Below are positions 45,001 through 56,413 of a DNA stretch of 64,000 nt, one piece after another. Positions within the stretch are counted from its first letter, which is position 1; the number at the start of each line of letters is the position of its first letter. This stretch comes from Porogramme epimiltina (Eukaryota; Basidiomycota; Agaricomycetes; Polyporales; Polyporaceae), in the NCBI GenBank assembly GCA_900155495.1, contig FTLJ01000107.1, positions 1-64,000 on the forward strand, written 5' to 3'. A program made the position numbers and the translations under genes. Below the pieces are notes generated by a model. It was not told where the DNA came from. It saw nothing but the letters and a program-made list of their open reading frames with translations, and ran no database searches.

Positions 45001-47424
45001 TCGGTATATTGATGAGCAACTAGACATTCGCATGCCGACATCGCAGTGAGGACTGGGGGGGAGAACGCGGCTGTGCCCTTCTTACGAGAGCCCGTTGCTC
45101 GTGCACCGGCTGCGAAGGGGCCCCAGATCCCTCGAGGACCTCGCTCCGCAACGTACGGATATGTCCCCCGCCCCCGTCAGGATGGCGCGTGCGGGGCTAT
45201 TAGGTTCACGACGCTCGTCCTTCGGGGGGAAGGCCCGGACCCGCCGCCGGCATCGCGGGTCGGTATCCCCGCGGATGTTACATGCTTTCTTTCATGTTCG
45301 CCGCGGTCCCTGGTTTCAAGTCTTGAGCGCACCGTGGTGCACCATCAGGGCGATAACTATTGGGTTTGATTACTCTGCCCTCGACGGTGGATCTGCCCAT
45401 CGCCTCTCGCGAGAGCACGCGGGCAGCGGCGGTGACGGCGGGGCCCTAGTGCGGCTACGTTCGTTGTTGCCGTTTTAAGGTCGCGCGCGGCGCACCCAGC
45501 CCGGACGGCCGCCGCCGTCGCCCGTTGCGCGAAGACCGGTGCACTTCCCCAGCGGCTCAGCTCGAGGTTGGCAAGGGTCTCGCCGAAAGCGCCGCGGGGG
45601 CTGCCTGGCAGTGGGGGGGGGGGGGCTGGCGACATGGCGCGACGTCGATGGCCAACAGGGCTCCACCGAGGTCCCCACAGCCCGCGCGCGGGCCGCGCTT
45701 CCATCTTTTTTTCTTACTCAACATTGTTTCACGCGCGGGCGGTCAAGGCAACCCCATGACAGCGCGCCCACTTCTGCCGTCAGACGCACCGCGCGATCGC
45801 ACCACCACCAACGCGAATTCTCGCTACCGTCGACGTCGACACCATCCCGGGGGGATGCACCCCGGGGGTGGTCGGCACAGGTGCGCTGCAGTGCCGCCTC
45901 GCGAGCCTATAATTGATGTACGAGAACCCGCGTCGCCGCCGCAGCGTCCCAGTGGTGGGCAGCTGTGTGCCCGTGTGGGTCCTGTGCCCGCGCGCGTCGC
46001 GTGTCGCGTGTCTCCATAAGCAATACATATCGGATATCGGTAAACGGGCACGCTCGCGACGGCGGCGCCTGCAGCGCGCGGCCGCCGCGGGGACGGCGGA
46101 GGGGGCGGTGCTCTGCGCCCGCTGGCGCGGTTAGCCTGCAGCTCGCACGCCGCCGCGGCCGGGGCCGTGGCTGCGCCAACGCTCGGGCTCGGGAAATCCC
46201 TTCGCGGGGCGCAGCGCGCGGGGACGCGGGCGCGGGCGCGGGCGACGCGCGCTGCAATCCCAGCTGTGATATTGTCGGATGCGATCACGCTCTTTGATTC
46301 CGCCGGCCCCTAGCGCATTGACCATCGCATCGCGCGGGCGGAAGGCGGGAGATCGAACGCGCCCGAGGTTCCCTTTTGCAGAAGCATGTGGTTCAACTGG
46401 GCCGCGCCTGGGCCTGGAACGCCTGCCGGTTGATCAGAGCTGTCCTTTGAGGGCGCGAGGGGTCTCCTTCATCCTCCCTAGGACGAAGGACGATACAATG
46501 TAGGGTTGCGCGAAGTCTGAAGGCGAGCGCGCCTGGGTCTTTGGATTGAATGGAAGTCCCGGAGGGGCGCCACCCGAACCTCTGCGAGTGAGCTGCCGGA
46601 GGGCGCACGTAGGCGTCGGTCGGACGATGTTCCTACGGGCAAGGCGCTCCGCGTCTCGTTTGGCATACGGTGTGGCCGGATGTTGCTGGCATCTGCTGAG
46701 GCACGATCGATCTTGGCGCTTGGGTTTTCGAGAGAATGAGCCGAGAAGGAGGCTGAGGTTGTAATTTTAGCGAGAAGGTCAGGATACGAGTCGGTTCCTA
46801 TCTGCCCTGGTTATCCGGATGTTGACCGGGGAGTTGACTGCAAGCGCACGAATGAAAGCGGGGAGCGGTGGCGTTTAAGCTATAGTGGGTTTGATATCGT
46901 TATTATGTTGGTACACGAGCGTAACATGTTAAAATGGAGGAAGGGCATATATAATTTATAATAGGGTTTACGATAGAGACCGATGCGCTCATGGGATGAT
47001 GTACAAGAGGGAACAGTAGTCGAGGTGAAGAGAAAAAGAACCGCATAACAGAGATGGACAGTTATGACGGTTGTGAGATATTAAGATGGTGAAAGGGGGA
47101 AGAGGACCTATGAGTACGGAGCAAATTCTCATCGCCTTGTGGTAGAGATGCAGAGGTAGCAACGGAGAAGCGTTGTGAGCACTTGGGGTTAGAGAGGCGA
47201 GAACGACAAAGCAAACGTCACTGCCGACAGGTGTTCCGTTTCGGACTGTAGGACGCTAGTAAATATATGGTCAAATCGCGATCCCCCGACGTCGGAGAAG
47301 CACCCGAACAGAACTCACCGAAGGTCAGCCCAGGGGCGAGGCTACGCGACGCCGCCGCCTCTATCGATGTAACTTTGGAACACAGCAGAAGCACGCGCTC
47401 TCTCCTCTCTCCCCCGACCGCAGC
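42084..47424. other. 5.3-kb region without a recognisable gene
   Basis: Upstream of zinc-finger gene 2 and downstream of gene 3. GC-rich from about 44300 to 46400, with a 13-G run at 45613-45625. It turns AT-rich at 46870-46980, where sequences such as gcatatataatttataatagg occur, perhaps a terminator or matrix-attachment-like segment. Open frames here are low-complexity and unsupported. No tRNA, rRNA or transposon found. Confidence 0.5.
45613..45625. repeat. Homopolymer run of 13 G
   Basis: Thirteen consecutive guanines in a non-coding GC-rich stretch. Its length may also reflect sequencing slippage. Confidence 0.8.
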
Positions 47425-48531
47425 TCAATGCACAGGAATGAGTTGGGTGTACGGGCCCGGTGCGTTTCGTCCCGAGTCCGGGCAGTACAGGAGTTGGTGG
47501 CGGCGAAGCGAGTCCTCGCGACAAAAGCCCTTTTTGCACTTCGCGCAGCGGCGGCGGAGGGTCTTGAGGTGGCACGTCGCGATGTGTTTCCACATGCCCC
47601 CGGGGCGGACAGTGTCGCCTGAGCCGCGGCTAGTGCAACTCCCGCCCCAGAGGCATTGGATGCGCGTGTCTTTGTCGGCGCCGGGAACACCGTGCGCGGC
47701 GCGGAGGTGCGCGCGGATGGCGCGGTTGTTCGCCTCGAGCCGCTCGCCACACGCCCCAGGGCCGCCCCATTGGCAGCGATGGACGTTGTCGTCATCGTCG
47801 TAAGAATAGCCGTGCATGTCCGCCGGCGTGTCATAGTGATGCGAGTGTGGCGAGAATGGTTCGACAGGGGGTCTGAATAGGGGATAGGGATCCGGGTACG
47901 GGGCGACCGGGGCTTGAGGGCGGGAGGCGATTTCCGGCGACGACGGAGAGTAGCCTAGGGAGGCGCTTAGAGTGATGGGCGAGTCCACGAATCGCGCGCA
48001 GTCACTAGAGGAAGGGGAGCCGCTAGGATCGGAAGGCGCTATGGTAGCTGTATTAGGGTACCATTCCCCATGCGGACAGTGAGCCACGCGATAAGGCGCT
48101 GCCTGTTCGTGCGCAAAAGCCCATGTTGATGAAGGGACCTCGAGACTGCTGCATACAGGGTCCGACGAATGTATGAGTTCACTGCCATAAAGCACAAGGA
48201 ATTAGTGGAAGATCTCGACGAATGTTAAGAAACAAGGGCGCTCCAGGGTCGATGATGGGGTCGAAGCATAGTATAGCAGAAGAAGTAACGGGTGAAAACA
48301 TGAACGAACCACCCTCCGAGGGGGTCGAGGGGGGATGGAGGGAGTTCGGGTACAACCAAGTGTTTGCCGCCCAGTCTACGAGGACAGCGGGATAGAATGT
48401 ATGGAGAGGACTCACCCATCCGATGCGGAACATTCGGAGTACGACGGCCCGAACAGAGAGTACTGGGGATCATGAGGGTAATCGGGGTGGGATGTGTAGA
48501 ATTCACCGTCTGAGAAGCGTCGTGAGTGCAT
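47425..48531 (-). CDS. Zinc-finger protein 3 of a three-member paralogous family
   Basis: Two exons on the minus strand, 48416-48531 and 47425-48181, 290 aa. Exon 1 reads MHSRRFSDGEFYTSHPDYPH and continues in frame to ASDG at the donor. The 234-nt intron is unusually long, so a further small exon inside it is possible. The C-terminal zinc units are CQWGGPGACG with RAHLRAAH, CLWGGSC with WKHIATCHL, and CAKC with REDSLRRHQLLYC. These align one for one with zinc-finger proteins 1 and 2; the rest of the protein has diverged. The central part is Pro/Tyr/Asp-rich. Probable DNA-binding regulator by inference. The start codon is the first ATG of the exon, and nothing upstream extends it convincingly. 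Confidence 0.78.
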
Positions 48532-49756
48532 GGAGATGGGTGAGGTCTGGAGAGTTGCAGCGTGCAGAGGTCGAGGGAGAGTCTTCAGCCCCGGGAAGAA
48601 CGCGGGCGATAGAAATATGTACTTGGGTTTACGTACAATATGATTGAACTAGAGCACTCGCATTGAGGCTATCACGTGGTGGAACGTCCTCATCAGGAGG
48701 ACCTGAATGTTGAGACAGTGCGTGTCGCTTTAGCATAGGGCACCCAAACCACCCATCAGGCCGTCCGGAAGCCCTCGGGATTGTTCCGCCTCACTGCGAA
48801 CACTTCCGACGAGTGCGACTGGATACGCATGTTGATCACGCACTATGTTTCGCATGACGCCTAGGGTACTAGTTAGCACATCCCATCTCGGAGTTAGGCC
48901 TAGGACCGCGTGTACTCATGCCTCCCAATCTGGTTCAAGATGGCCAAAGGTTCGATCGCAGTGTCTCGAGGCTGCAACGAGGGAGAATATGGGCGCCTAA
49001 CCGGAGCTTGAACGGGACTTCGATGGCATTATCCTAATACGCCAGAACTCGGGGCAGTGTTAGGACCGAGTGGAGATAGAGCACACACAATAGCACTGCC
49101 TGCAGGTCATCCAGATATTTCCGAATCTCAGAGCTCGTGCGCCAGAGCGACCAAGACTTACCGATCACAGCGTCAATGTCGTCCTGGGCTGGCATCCGAC
49201 ACTGACGATGGCTCGCTGTGCTAGAATAAATGTTTCGGGCACATATGAGTCATTAGATTAGCGACTGACCATCGATGTTTGTGGAAGGACTTGGAAAACG
49301 TTTGACTACGGACACGGGGAAGATCACAGATATGCACCTTCTTGGACGACAGACACATCGATGAATGTCGAGGTTCCAGTTGTTGAATTCCAAAGGATTC
49401 GCACATCTGATACCATTTAGTGAGAATTGTTGTAAAATTCATGAGTATATCTTGACGTACATGACTCCCCTGATCGTGACGTGAGCGGGTGGATGGAGGA
49501 TGTGTTTAAGTTTGAGAGGTCAAACTGGAGAGTGCGAGCCAAAACACTGGCGATCGTGTGCATGCGGACACCGTCAGTGGCGAATTGTGGCGCACGTAGC
49601 GCCTAAGTCACCTGACTGTCGCGACGCGACATACAGTTGGCGTCCAGTCGCACGGCCACGTGGGACTTAATTAGCTCCTTGGTCGTGGGCGCTCCCCTGT
49701 TTCTCTCTCGTCTTGACCACCACAGTGAATCTGCGACACATCTTCTGAACGCAACG
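48532..49756. other. Divergent intergenic region with second copy of the short element
   Basis: Promoter DNA of zinc-finger gene 3 (minus) and of the conserved gene at 49757 (plus). The 48611-48645 segment resembles 34130-34185. A 73-codon minus-strand frame at 49221-49442 has no support. Confidence 0.45.
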
Positions 49757-50628
49757 ATGCACTCCGTCGCCTATCTATCCCCGACAACTCCCTCGCGTTC
49801 GCAGTTCCCGTCGCCCACCCACCACACGCACCCGCCTGTCCACTCATCGCCCCTTGCGAGCAGCCCCGCATCATCCCCTTCGGCTGGTGCGCACTCCCGC
49901 CGCCGCGCGCAGTTCAAGGCCAACCCATTCAACTCGCCTCCCACCGAGCGCCGCCAACCCTCATACGCGTACGGCACGCGTCGAGGCGCGTTCATTCAAG
50001 GCAGCTCGTCAGGCGCGGGCACTGTGTCTTCCACAGCGCCTACGGAGGAGCCGCCGAGGAAAGCCTTCCTCCGGGAGCGCCTCAAGGCGCGCTGCATCGA
50101 GCGCGCAGTGCAGAAACGGGAACGCGCGAAGGCGCGTGGGGCACGACACATGAGCAGTGAGCCTAGCAGTGACGGCGTAGACGAGATGATGGACGAAGAC
50201 GATGAGGACGAGGATTCCGTGTTGAATGATGAGGTCTGTGGCGCCATTGCTTACTCGATCCATCTCGGCAAGACAGGGGCTCACCTATTTGTCAATCTAG
50301 TTCTACCACCGCATTGTGAACAATACGATGCAGAAGGAGAAGCACGCATACCGCGTCTCCTATGCATTAGACGTCGGTTCATCATTCGACCCCGATATGG
50401 AGGACCCCCGTTCTTGGGAGGACGAACTTCGCTGTACGTTATGTCTGGATATATCTGTCGCATTAACTTACAACCACATCAGCATCCCATGCGGTCTCAA
50501 CCGAACCCGATGACCTTGACGAAGAGGAGCTTGCTGCGTACGCCGAAGAAGCTGAATTGCTCGATGACCTCTACGCAGAGGACATTTTCAGCCTCAGTGA
50601 CCTTGACGATGATGTTGACATGCAGTAG
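49757..50628 (+). CDS. Conserved uncharacterised fungal protein
   Basis: Exons 49757-50233, 50301-50433 and 50483-50628, 251 aa. Residues 1-85 are Pro/Ser/His-rich. A basic helical segment follows (AFLRERLKARCIERAVQKRE), then an acidic stretch (DEMMDEDDEDEDSVLNDE). The block FYHRIVNNTMQKEKHAYRVS with YALDVGSSFDPDMEDP is the most conserved-looking part. The C-terminus is acidic and helical (ELAAYAEEAELLDDLYAEDI, ending DDDVDMQ). I recognise the pattern only as a conserved hypothetical of basidiomycetes. Introns are 67 and 49 nt. The start at 49757 is the first ATG of a frame that is open upstream without an ATG. The charge pattern suggests a nuclear protein; function unknown. Confidence 0.82.
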
Positions 50629-50868
50629 TTTCAATCACGCAGCTCATCGTCGGGTATGTAGGGGACGCGAAGGCGTTGTAATATGTATTATTAGTATCTA
50701 CGGTCTGGGGTCTCCTGCTAGACATCGAAGGTGGCTGTGATCACTATTGGAATTCTCGACCTACCACATATCCCGTCCGCAATATTGTACAATACGTCAT
50801 CATACAGTACATACATCTTGTGCCTGGATATGTTCGAAGTCTTCGGACTCGGCATGATGAGGAACAAC
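50629..50868. other. Convergent intergenic spacer
   Basis: A 240-bp gap between the 3' ends of the conserved gene (plus) and MLH1 (minus). It is AT-rich, as expected for overlapping terminators. Confidence 0.5.
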
Positions 50869-53798
50869 CTAACAACGTTCGAACACACGGTACAGCTCAG
50901 GCAAGTCGGCAACCTGCACCACGTCACGGTCTAGTAAGGTTTTCGGGGGGACGAGGTAGCGCGCCATAGCCGGAAAGAGCACATGCTGGATCTGCCACAT
51001 CATTGCCTTCTGGGCGGACACAAAACGCTCGTCGAGAGCGTCCGCGTCTATGTCGCGCGCCTTGAGGAGAGGCTCTGGCACGTAGAAGAACGCTAACTCG
51101 CGCAGGAAGGTGTCGAAGCACTCATGCTCCGCCGACCAGTCCACCTGTGCACGGAAAAGTGGAATAACGAATCCCGGCGTGAGCCCGAGGAAGCACGCGA
51201 AGAAAGCACGAGACAGAACGCACCTGCGGGCCCAGCCGCATGAAGAACAGCGGCAGTTTGTCTAGATTTGGCGTATAGTCACGCAGGAGTAAGGGGAGCG
51301 TCTCTACCAATCCGTCTTCGGTGATGCCCACGCTGAAATATTCGTTTAACATAGCCCGGCGCGTAGTCAGAATGCCGACAATTCGCTTCCGTATCCGGAA
51401 CCACATGTCAGCGTCCTACAGGCACACAGAGCGCAGATATAGTTGAGTGGAACTCACGTCGACAACGGCGTCTCGGTCCAGTCCACCCTCCTTGACGCCT
51501 TCCTCGGCATCGACCGCAAGCGCGACAAGCATGCGTAGCTCAGGGGGTGGATCGAGCCGGATGCGGGCGAAGTTCCCGAATTGCCGGAGACCGAGCTGGT
51601 AGAAGAGCTCAGCGGACAGTGCACCGTGGTTGAGAAGGTACAGCCGGGTGCTGTGCTGCACGAGCGACAAGCAACGAGACGAGTCGACGATGCCGACGAA
51701 CGTGTGTTTTGACAGGATCTCACTCAGTTCTGTGGGCGGCAACAAGGACGCAATTAATGGAGTTAATGACATAGGAAAAAGACGAGCGCTGACGGCTGTG
51801 CTTCGCGCGGACGACCGCTGTCCGCAGATCCTTGATGGAGGTTAAGAAGCACTGGGACTCATTAATGTCCTTTTCCTTGTTAACGGGTGGTGTAGCGGGT
51901 GTCGCGATTCCATCTTCAGTGCTGTCGTTGCTCGGCTTCTGAGAAGGGTGCGCGACGGGGAACATCGAATCTAAAGTACGATCCTTCAGCGATGTTCGGA
52001 CCTTGTGATTAGGATAGGTTTTGCGCTCCGTGCGCTGAGGTGCGTGTCCCTCATCTCTGTTGTCAAGGGTGCCTTCACTCTCTCCGGCTTCTCCGGCCTC
52101 CTCGCAGTCCGGTCGGGTCTTACGCTTGCCGCGCGCTTTCTGGGACGTCGATGATTCAGCTATGCCGCCCGTCAATAGGGTCTAAGGGAGCAACGGTCAG
52201 CCCACGGTGTGTGTGCATTTTGAATTGATATACCTGATACTCGAAGACCCTGGATTGACTTTGGCCAATGAGCGTTTTCTGGACAGCATCTGCTATCCTT
52301 TCTATGATGGCGTCTTCGTTCAGGAAGTGCACCTCTTTCTTTGTGGGATGCACATTCACATCCACCAAGCGCGGGTTGATCTGGAGACTGCACAGCATAC
52401 GTAAAACTCGACAATCATCCCTATGGCGGCGGCGTACCTCAGATAGACGAACGGCGACGCTCCTTTCGCGAGGACGCCATTGTACACACCCTCGAGGGCC
52501 TTTTTGATGCGCGAGGACTCAACCAAACGATCTAGTCCACATAGTGTATCAGGCACACTTGTCACTTGTCCACACACGCCATGTGGCGCACTTACGGTTG
52601 ATGAAGAGTAGTAGAACCATCTTCTTGGCTTGATAGTTCGCGCTTGTGAAGTGAGCCTCCGCACTCCACGTCTCCGAGGCTTCCTCGTCGCCCATTTCCT
52701 CGTCATCGCTCGTGTCCATAGTGGTGTTGGAATTCTCGTCCCCCTTCCCGGCCGACGACGTAGTGACGCGCAGCAGCTCTTTGGCTAGCGTTTGTCCATA
52801 CAAGAGCCGTATGGTTTGAGCAATGGTAGAGGACGATGGCGTAGACACGTCTGGAGATGGTGTCCCAACCTGTGCGAAATAGTCAACGTTAGATTGACGG
52901 GTATTGATGCATATCCATATACCTTTTTGCAGGTGAAAGACACGTGAGGGTTGTGCACTGCGTACTTAGTGACCACCTCAAGTATGCGGGTATATTCCTC
53001 CGATGACCCTCGGAGAGCTGATAAACGCGTGGGTGTGTTGTAGAACAGGTTTTCTACCTAGCGCATAATTGTTAGGCGGCTAGGGAGTAGTCTACAAGTC
53101 GCATATACTCACCGTTATCGTAGTGCCATCATTTCCAGCACAGGGTTTGGGATCGGGAGTGTGCCCAGCTTTGACAGGAGCCAAGGTGCCATCGGCGTAA
53201 CATGCTCTATGGGAAGGGTCGGTGAAACCGACCTCTCCAAATAGGCATAGTATTGAATGACTTACTTCCATGCGCACGCATCGCTTTTCGTCTTCGTCGC
53301 CACTGTCAGGTTGGACACGTAGGAAATGGAGGCCAAAGCTTCTCCCCGAAAACCGTATGTAGTCAGGCGCTTCAAGTCTGAGAAAGTGGACAATTTCGAC
53401 GTAGTGAAACGCTCCGCCAGAATCGGAAGGTCGTCTTTCTTAAAGGCCACATCATTGAGAGGAACACAAGGGTATAGACATAGCAACGCACCCGTATGCC
53501 ACACCCATTGTCCTGTATCTGTAGTAGCTTCATGCCACCGTCCTTTACAGTAATCTTGACAGTAGTCGCGCCAGCATCGAGGCTGTTTTCAATCAGTTCT
53601 TTCAGGGCCGAAGACGGCCTGTGTATGATCTGGTCAAGCATTCAACTGTCAATGTCACGTTTGTGCCGCCGGAACGTAGGTGGCTGTAGCTCGCACCTCC
53701 CCCGCAGCTATACGGTTGATGACAGACTCATGAAGGCGTTGGATCGGTTTTGGTCCTGGAGGGGGTGGCGACGAAGGACGTTGAGGGGCAGGTTCCAT
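50869..53798 (-). CDS. MLH1: DNA mismatch repair protein MLH1
   Basis: Twelve exons on the minus strand: 53697-53798, 53492-53629, 53266-53438, 53113-53206, 52923-53057, 52596-52869, 52438-52531, 52234-52387, 51794-52181, 51458-51729, 51224-51415 and 50869-51144. Length 763 aa, normal for MLH1 (yeast 769, human 756). The GHKL ATPase motifs are all present: [21 protein letters not shown] with [11 protein letters not shown], and [16 protein letters not shown]. The transducer domain follows ([24 protein letters not shown]), then a variable acidic linker and the C-terminal dimerisation region. The protein ends in FERC, the hallmark of MLH1 that contributes to the PMS1/PMS2 endonuclease site. MLH1 pairs with Pms1 and Mlh3 in mismatch repair and meiotic crossing over (family knowledge). 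The shortest intron here is 42 nt (51416-51457). Confidence 0.97.
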
Positions 53799-54297
53799 GG
53801 ATAAAACGACGGCACGATAGAGAGTTGTGGTGGGGACAGTCTCGACTTAGTCTTCAACTCTGAGAGTGCCCGGAAGTGACTCTGTTGAGTGTCAAACGAG
53901 GGGCGTAGAGGGTACGGTTGGGCGTGGGGTAGGCGAGCGTTGAAAGACTACAACGAGCGCGCGAACTCGTGGTCGTTGACGGAGAGCCTTCAAGCTGGTG
54001 CTCTGCAGCGCGCACGTCTGCGGCTTCAAAGTGACGTCGCGTCGGGGACGCGTCTAGAATACAGCCACGTGAGGGGATGGTACATTACGTCATCACATAA
54101 CCCAATTGAGCAGGTTCGGCTCATCAAGATGATTCGTCTGCCGTGGTAGCAGCGGGCGTAGTCCTTTCGGCGCTTCCGTCTCTTTCTCCGGCCACTCCAC
54201 TGACTTGTCTACCTTCCCGCTACCTTTCTCGACTTCTTTGCCCTCTCATCTGGACTGCGACATATACTACCTTATACTCAAGAAGACACGAACGACC
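53799..54297. promoter_or_regulatory. Divergent MLH1/SNF7 promoter region
   Basis: A 499-bp region between divergent genes. It contains ACGCGT (MluI cell-cycle box core) at 54048-54053, about midway, and CACGTG-like and GTGACGTC elements nearby. Control of MLH1 by an MBF-like factor is plausible, since mismatch repair genes are MBF targets in yeast, but the hexamer alone is weak evidence. Confidence 0.4.
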
Positions 54298-55309
54298 ATG
54301 ATGGCTGGATTCATGAGCTACTTCGGCGGCCGGCGCGACGCCAAGCAGTCCTCGCGCGACGCGATAGTAACTCTCAGGCAACAGCTGCAGATGATTGAGA
54401 AGAAGGAGGAATACTTGCAGAAGAAGATGGACGAGGAGATGAAGAAGGCGAAAGCGAATGCCGTCTCGAACAAGGCCGGTAAGCTGCGCAGTTCTTGGGT
54501 CTCTAGACGGCATCTCCCATACTCACCTTCCACCCCTCTATGCCTTTTCTTTACGATCTCATATCCTTCACGGCTCATATCACCGACCCCTTAATGGCGG
54601 ATGAATGCTAACGCTCGCATTGCAATGTGGTAGCGGCGACTGCGGCACTACGGCGCAAGAAGGTGACGGAACAGGAGCTCGACCGATTGCAGAACACTCG
54701 CTTTCAGCTCGAGATGCAAGTGAACACGCTCGAATCAGCCAGCTTTAACGCGGAGAACATGGCGGCGATGAAGAAGGCCGCTGGCGCACTGAAGGATATC
54801 CACGGCCACTTGTACGTTCTTGGTTCTCACCCCCACGTCTTTGCCTTCCGAGTGACCCGCACTGAACTCTCATCTTTTTCTTCCCAGGTCGATTGATAAA
54901 GTGGATCAGACGATGGCGGAGATTCAAGAGCAGACACAGCTTGCGAACGAGGTGTCCGAGGCGATCTCTTCGAGCACATATACTGGCGTGGAGATGGATG
55001 ATGTATGAGTCCCTCGATAAGCTTGTTCGTCATTCAACGGTGCTGACAACCTCGTGTAGGACGACCTCAAGGCAGAACTCGCGGAACTGGAGCAGGAAGA
55101 ACTCAACGACCGGCTCATGGCGGACACCGTTCCCGTACATCATCCTGCAGGGGCTAGTAGAGTGGAGAGTGGTGCGTCTTTACTTTCGTCCCCTCCGCCG
55201 CTGAGAACAGTCTCTAACGTGAGGTTTGTCTGTAGGGCGACAGCCGGTGGCGATCGAGGACGATGAGGAGGCGCAGCTCAAGGAACTGCAAGCTGCATTG
55301 GCGATGTAG
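54298..55309 (+). CDS. SNF7: SNF7/CHMP4 ESCRT-III subunit
   Basis: Five exons (54298-54478, 54634-54811, 54888-55002, 55060-55171, 55236-55309), 219 aa, the usual length. The N-terminal part is basic and helical: FMSYFGGRRDAKQ, then DAIVTLRQQLQMIEKKEEYL, then AALRRKKVTEQELDRLQNTR and LEMQVNTLESASFNAENMAA. Acidic C-terminal helices follow (DQTMAEIQEQTQLANEVSEA, DDLKAELAELEQEELNDRLM), and the tail DDEEAQLKELQAALAM is a MIM-type Vps4- and Bro1-binding end. Snf7 polymerises on endosomes to drive membrane scission into multivesicular bodies and supports nuclear-envelope and pH signalling steps (family knowledge). Two ATGs are adjacent at 54298 and 54301; either could start the protein. The first intron is 155 nt. 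Confidence 0.96.
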
Positions 55310-56413
55310 TCGCCCTCAATGCCGCCACCGTTGTCACGCTCTTCGCCCGCCAGTTCTCGTCAAGACGCACATTCCGCCTCTTGTCCTCGCCACCCTTTCC
55401 TCGACTAATGATCGACATTTGTGTTAGTACATTATCACCCTGGGTTTCCCCTAGCATTTTCGTCTTGTTCTACTAGTGCTATCTCCCCTCTCATTCATGA
55501 CTGAAGCGATCCACATTGTACCTACTGTCTCCTCGCAGCCCGATATATATCCTGAACCTGTATAGATGCTGGATGTTGTGTCTGGTCTCCGTGCGCCAAA
55601 CAACTCTACTGAGGGTAGCCGTCCTATACTCGGAAGGTAAAGAAGCTCAGGTGCCTGAAATCCGCCTACCTGAGCCTTCAAGGACACTCTAATGACGTAG
55701 CCCCCTCGACGCAGAGCGAGTGACTACGACATCTTGAGACCACGCCCGCCCAAACGTGTTCCCTTGCTATGAGGTCTACTGACGGGTACATTTGATATCG
55801 ACAAGCGACCCCTGAGGCCTGAGTAACAAAGAACTTGGTATACAATATTATGGTAAAATGGGGTGGCTGCTGTTCGTCGTAACATATGGGGCTGCGACCA
55901 AAGGGCTGATCGGTGGCGGCCTATGACCAAAGCGGGGCAGAACGATCGCCAAAAGCAACGCAGCTCTCCCGCGATGGATCGTCGAAAACAAAAGCGAGGC
56001 CGTCGCTAGCGTCTAGACCCTATGCAGACAAACAACTCCACATGCGAAGCGAGAGCGACAATGAAGACGGGGTTCTGGAAGACGGTATATAAGACTCGCG
56101 TCAATACCAGTCTTCATAATTGGGGCCACGTGAAAGGAAAGGTCATCGCTTACGTCATCCGCCGTTGCCCAACATCTGCCCGCGGAAATCGCCGTCGTGC
56201 TCGCCGTCCTCACTCAGCTTTCCCTCTTGCCCGTCGCGACCACGCCCCGCACACAACGCATACATCCGCTCCGCTCGCCGTCCTCGACGTCCCCCCGGCG
56301 TCCTCGACCCTCTCCGCGCGTTGGGCCCACCATCCGACGACACGAGCGCCCGGAAGCCGGCGTCACAGACGACACCGGGCTCCTCCCTCCTACCCCCGCA
56401 AGATTTTCCCTAC
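55310..56413. other. Intergenic region with promoter of the gene at 56414
   Basis: Downstream of SNF7 and upstream of the next plus-strand gene. TATATAAG sits at 56086-56093. From there to 56414 there is no ATG, which fixes the likely start. The long open frame in this part continues upstream without a start codon. Confidence 0.6.
56086..56093 (+). promoter_or_regulatory. TATA box (TATATAAG) of the gene at 56414
   Basis: Perfect TATATAAG. The first ATG downstream is the proposed start at 56414, giving a 5' leader near 290 nt. Confidence 0.6.

Noticed and set aside
49221..49442. 73-codon minus-strand open frame
   Set aside because: No homology pattern, no promoter or splice context; length expected by chance.
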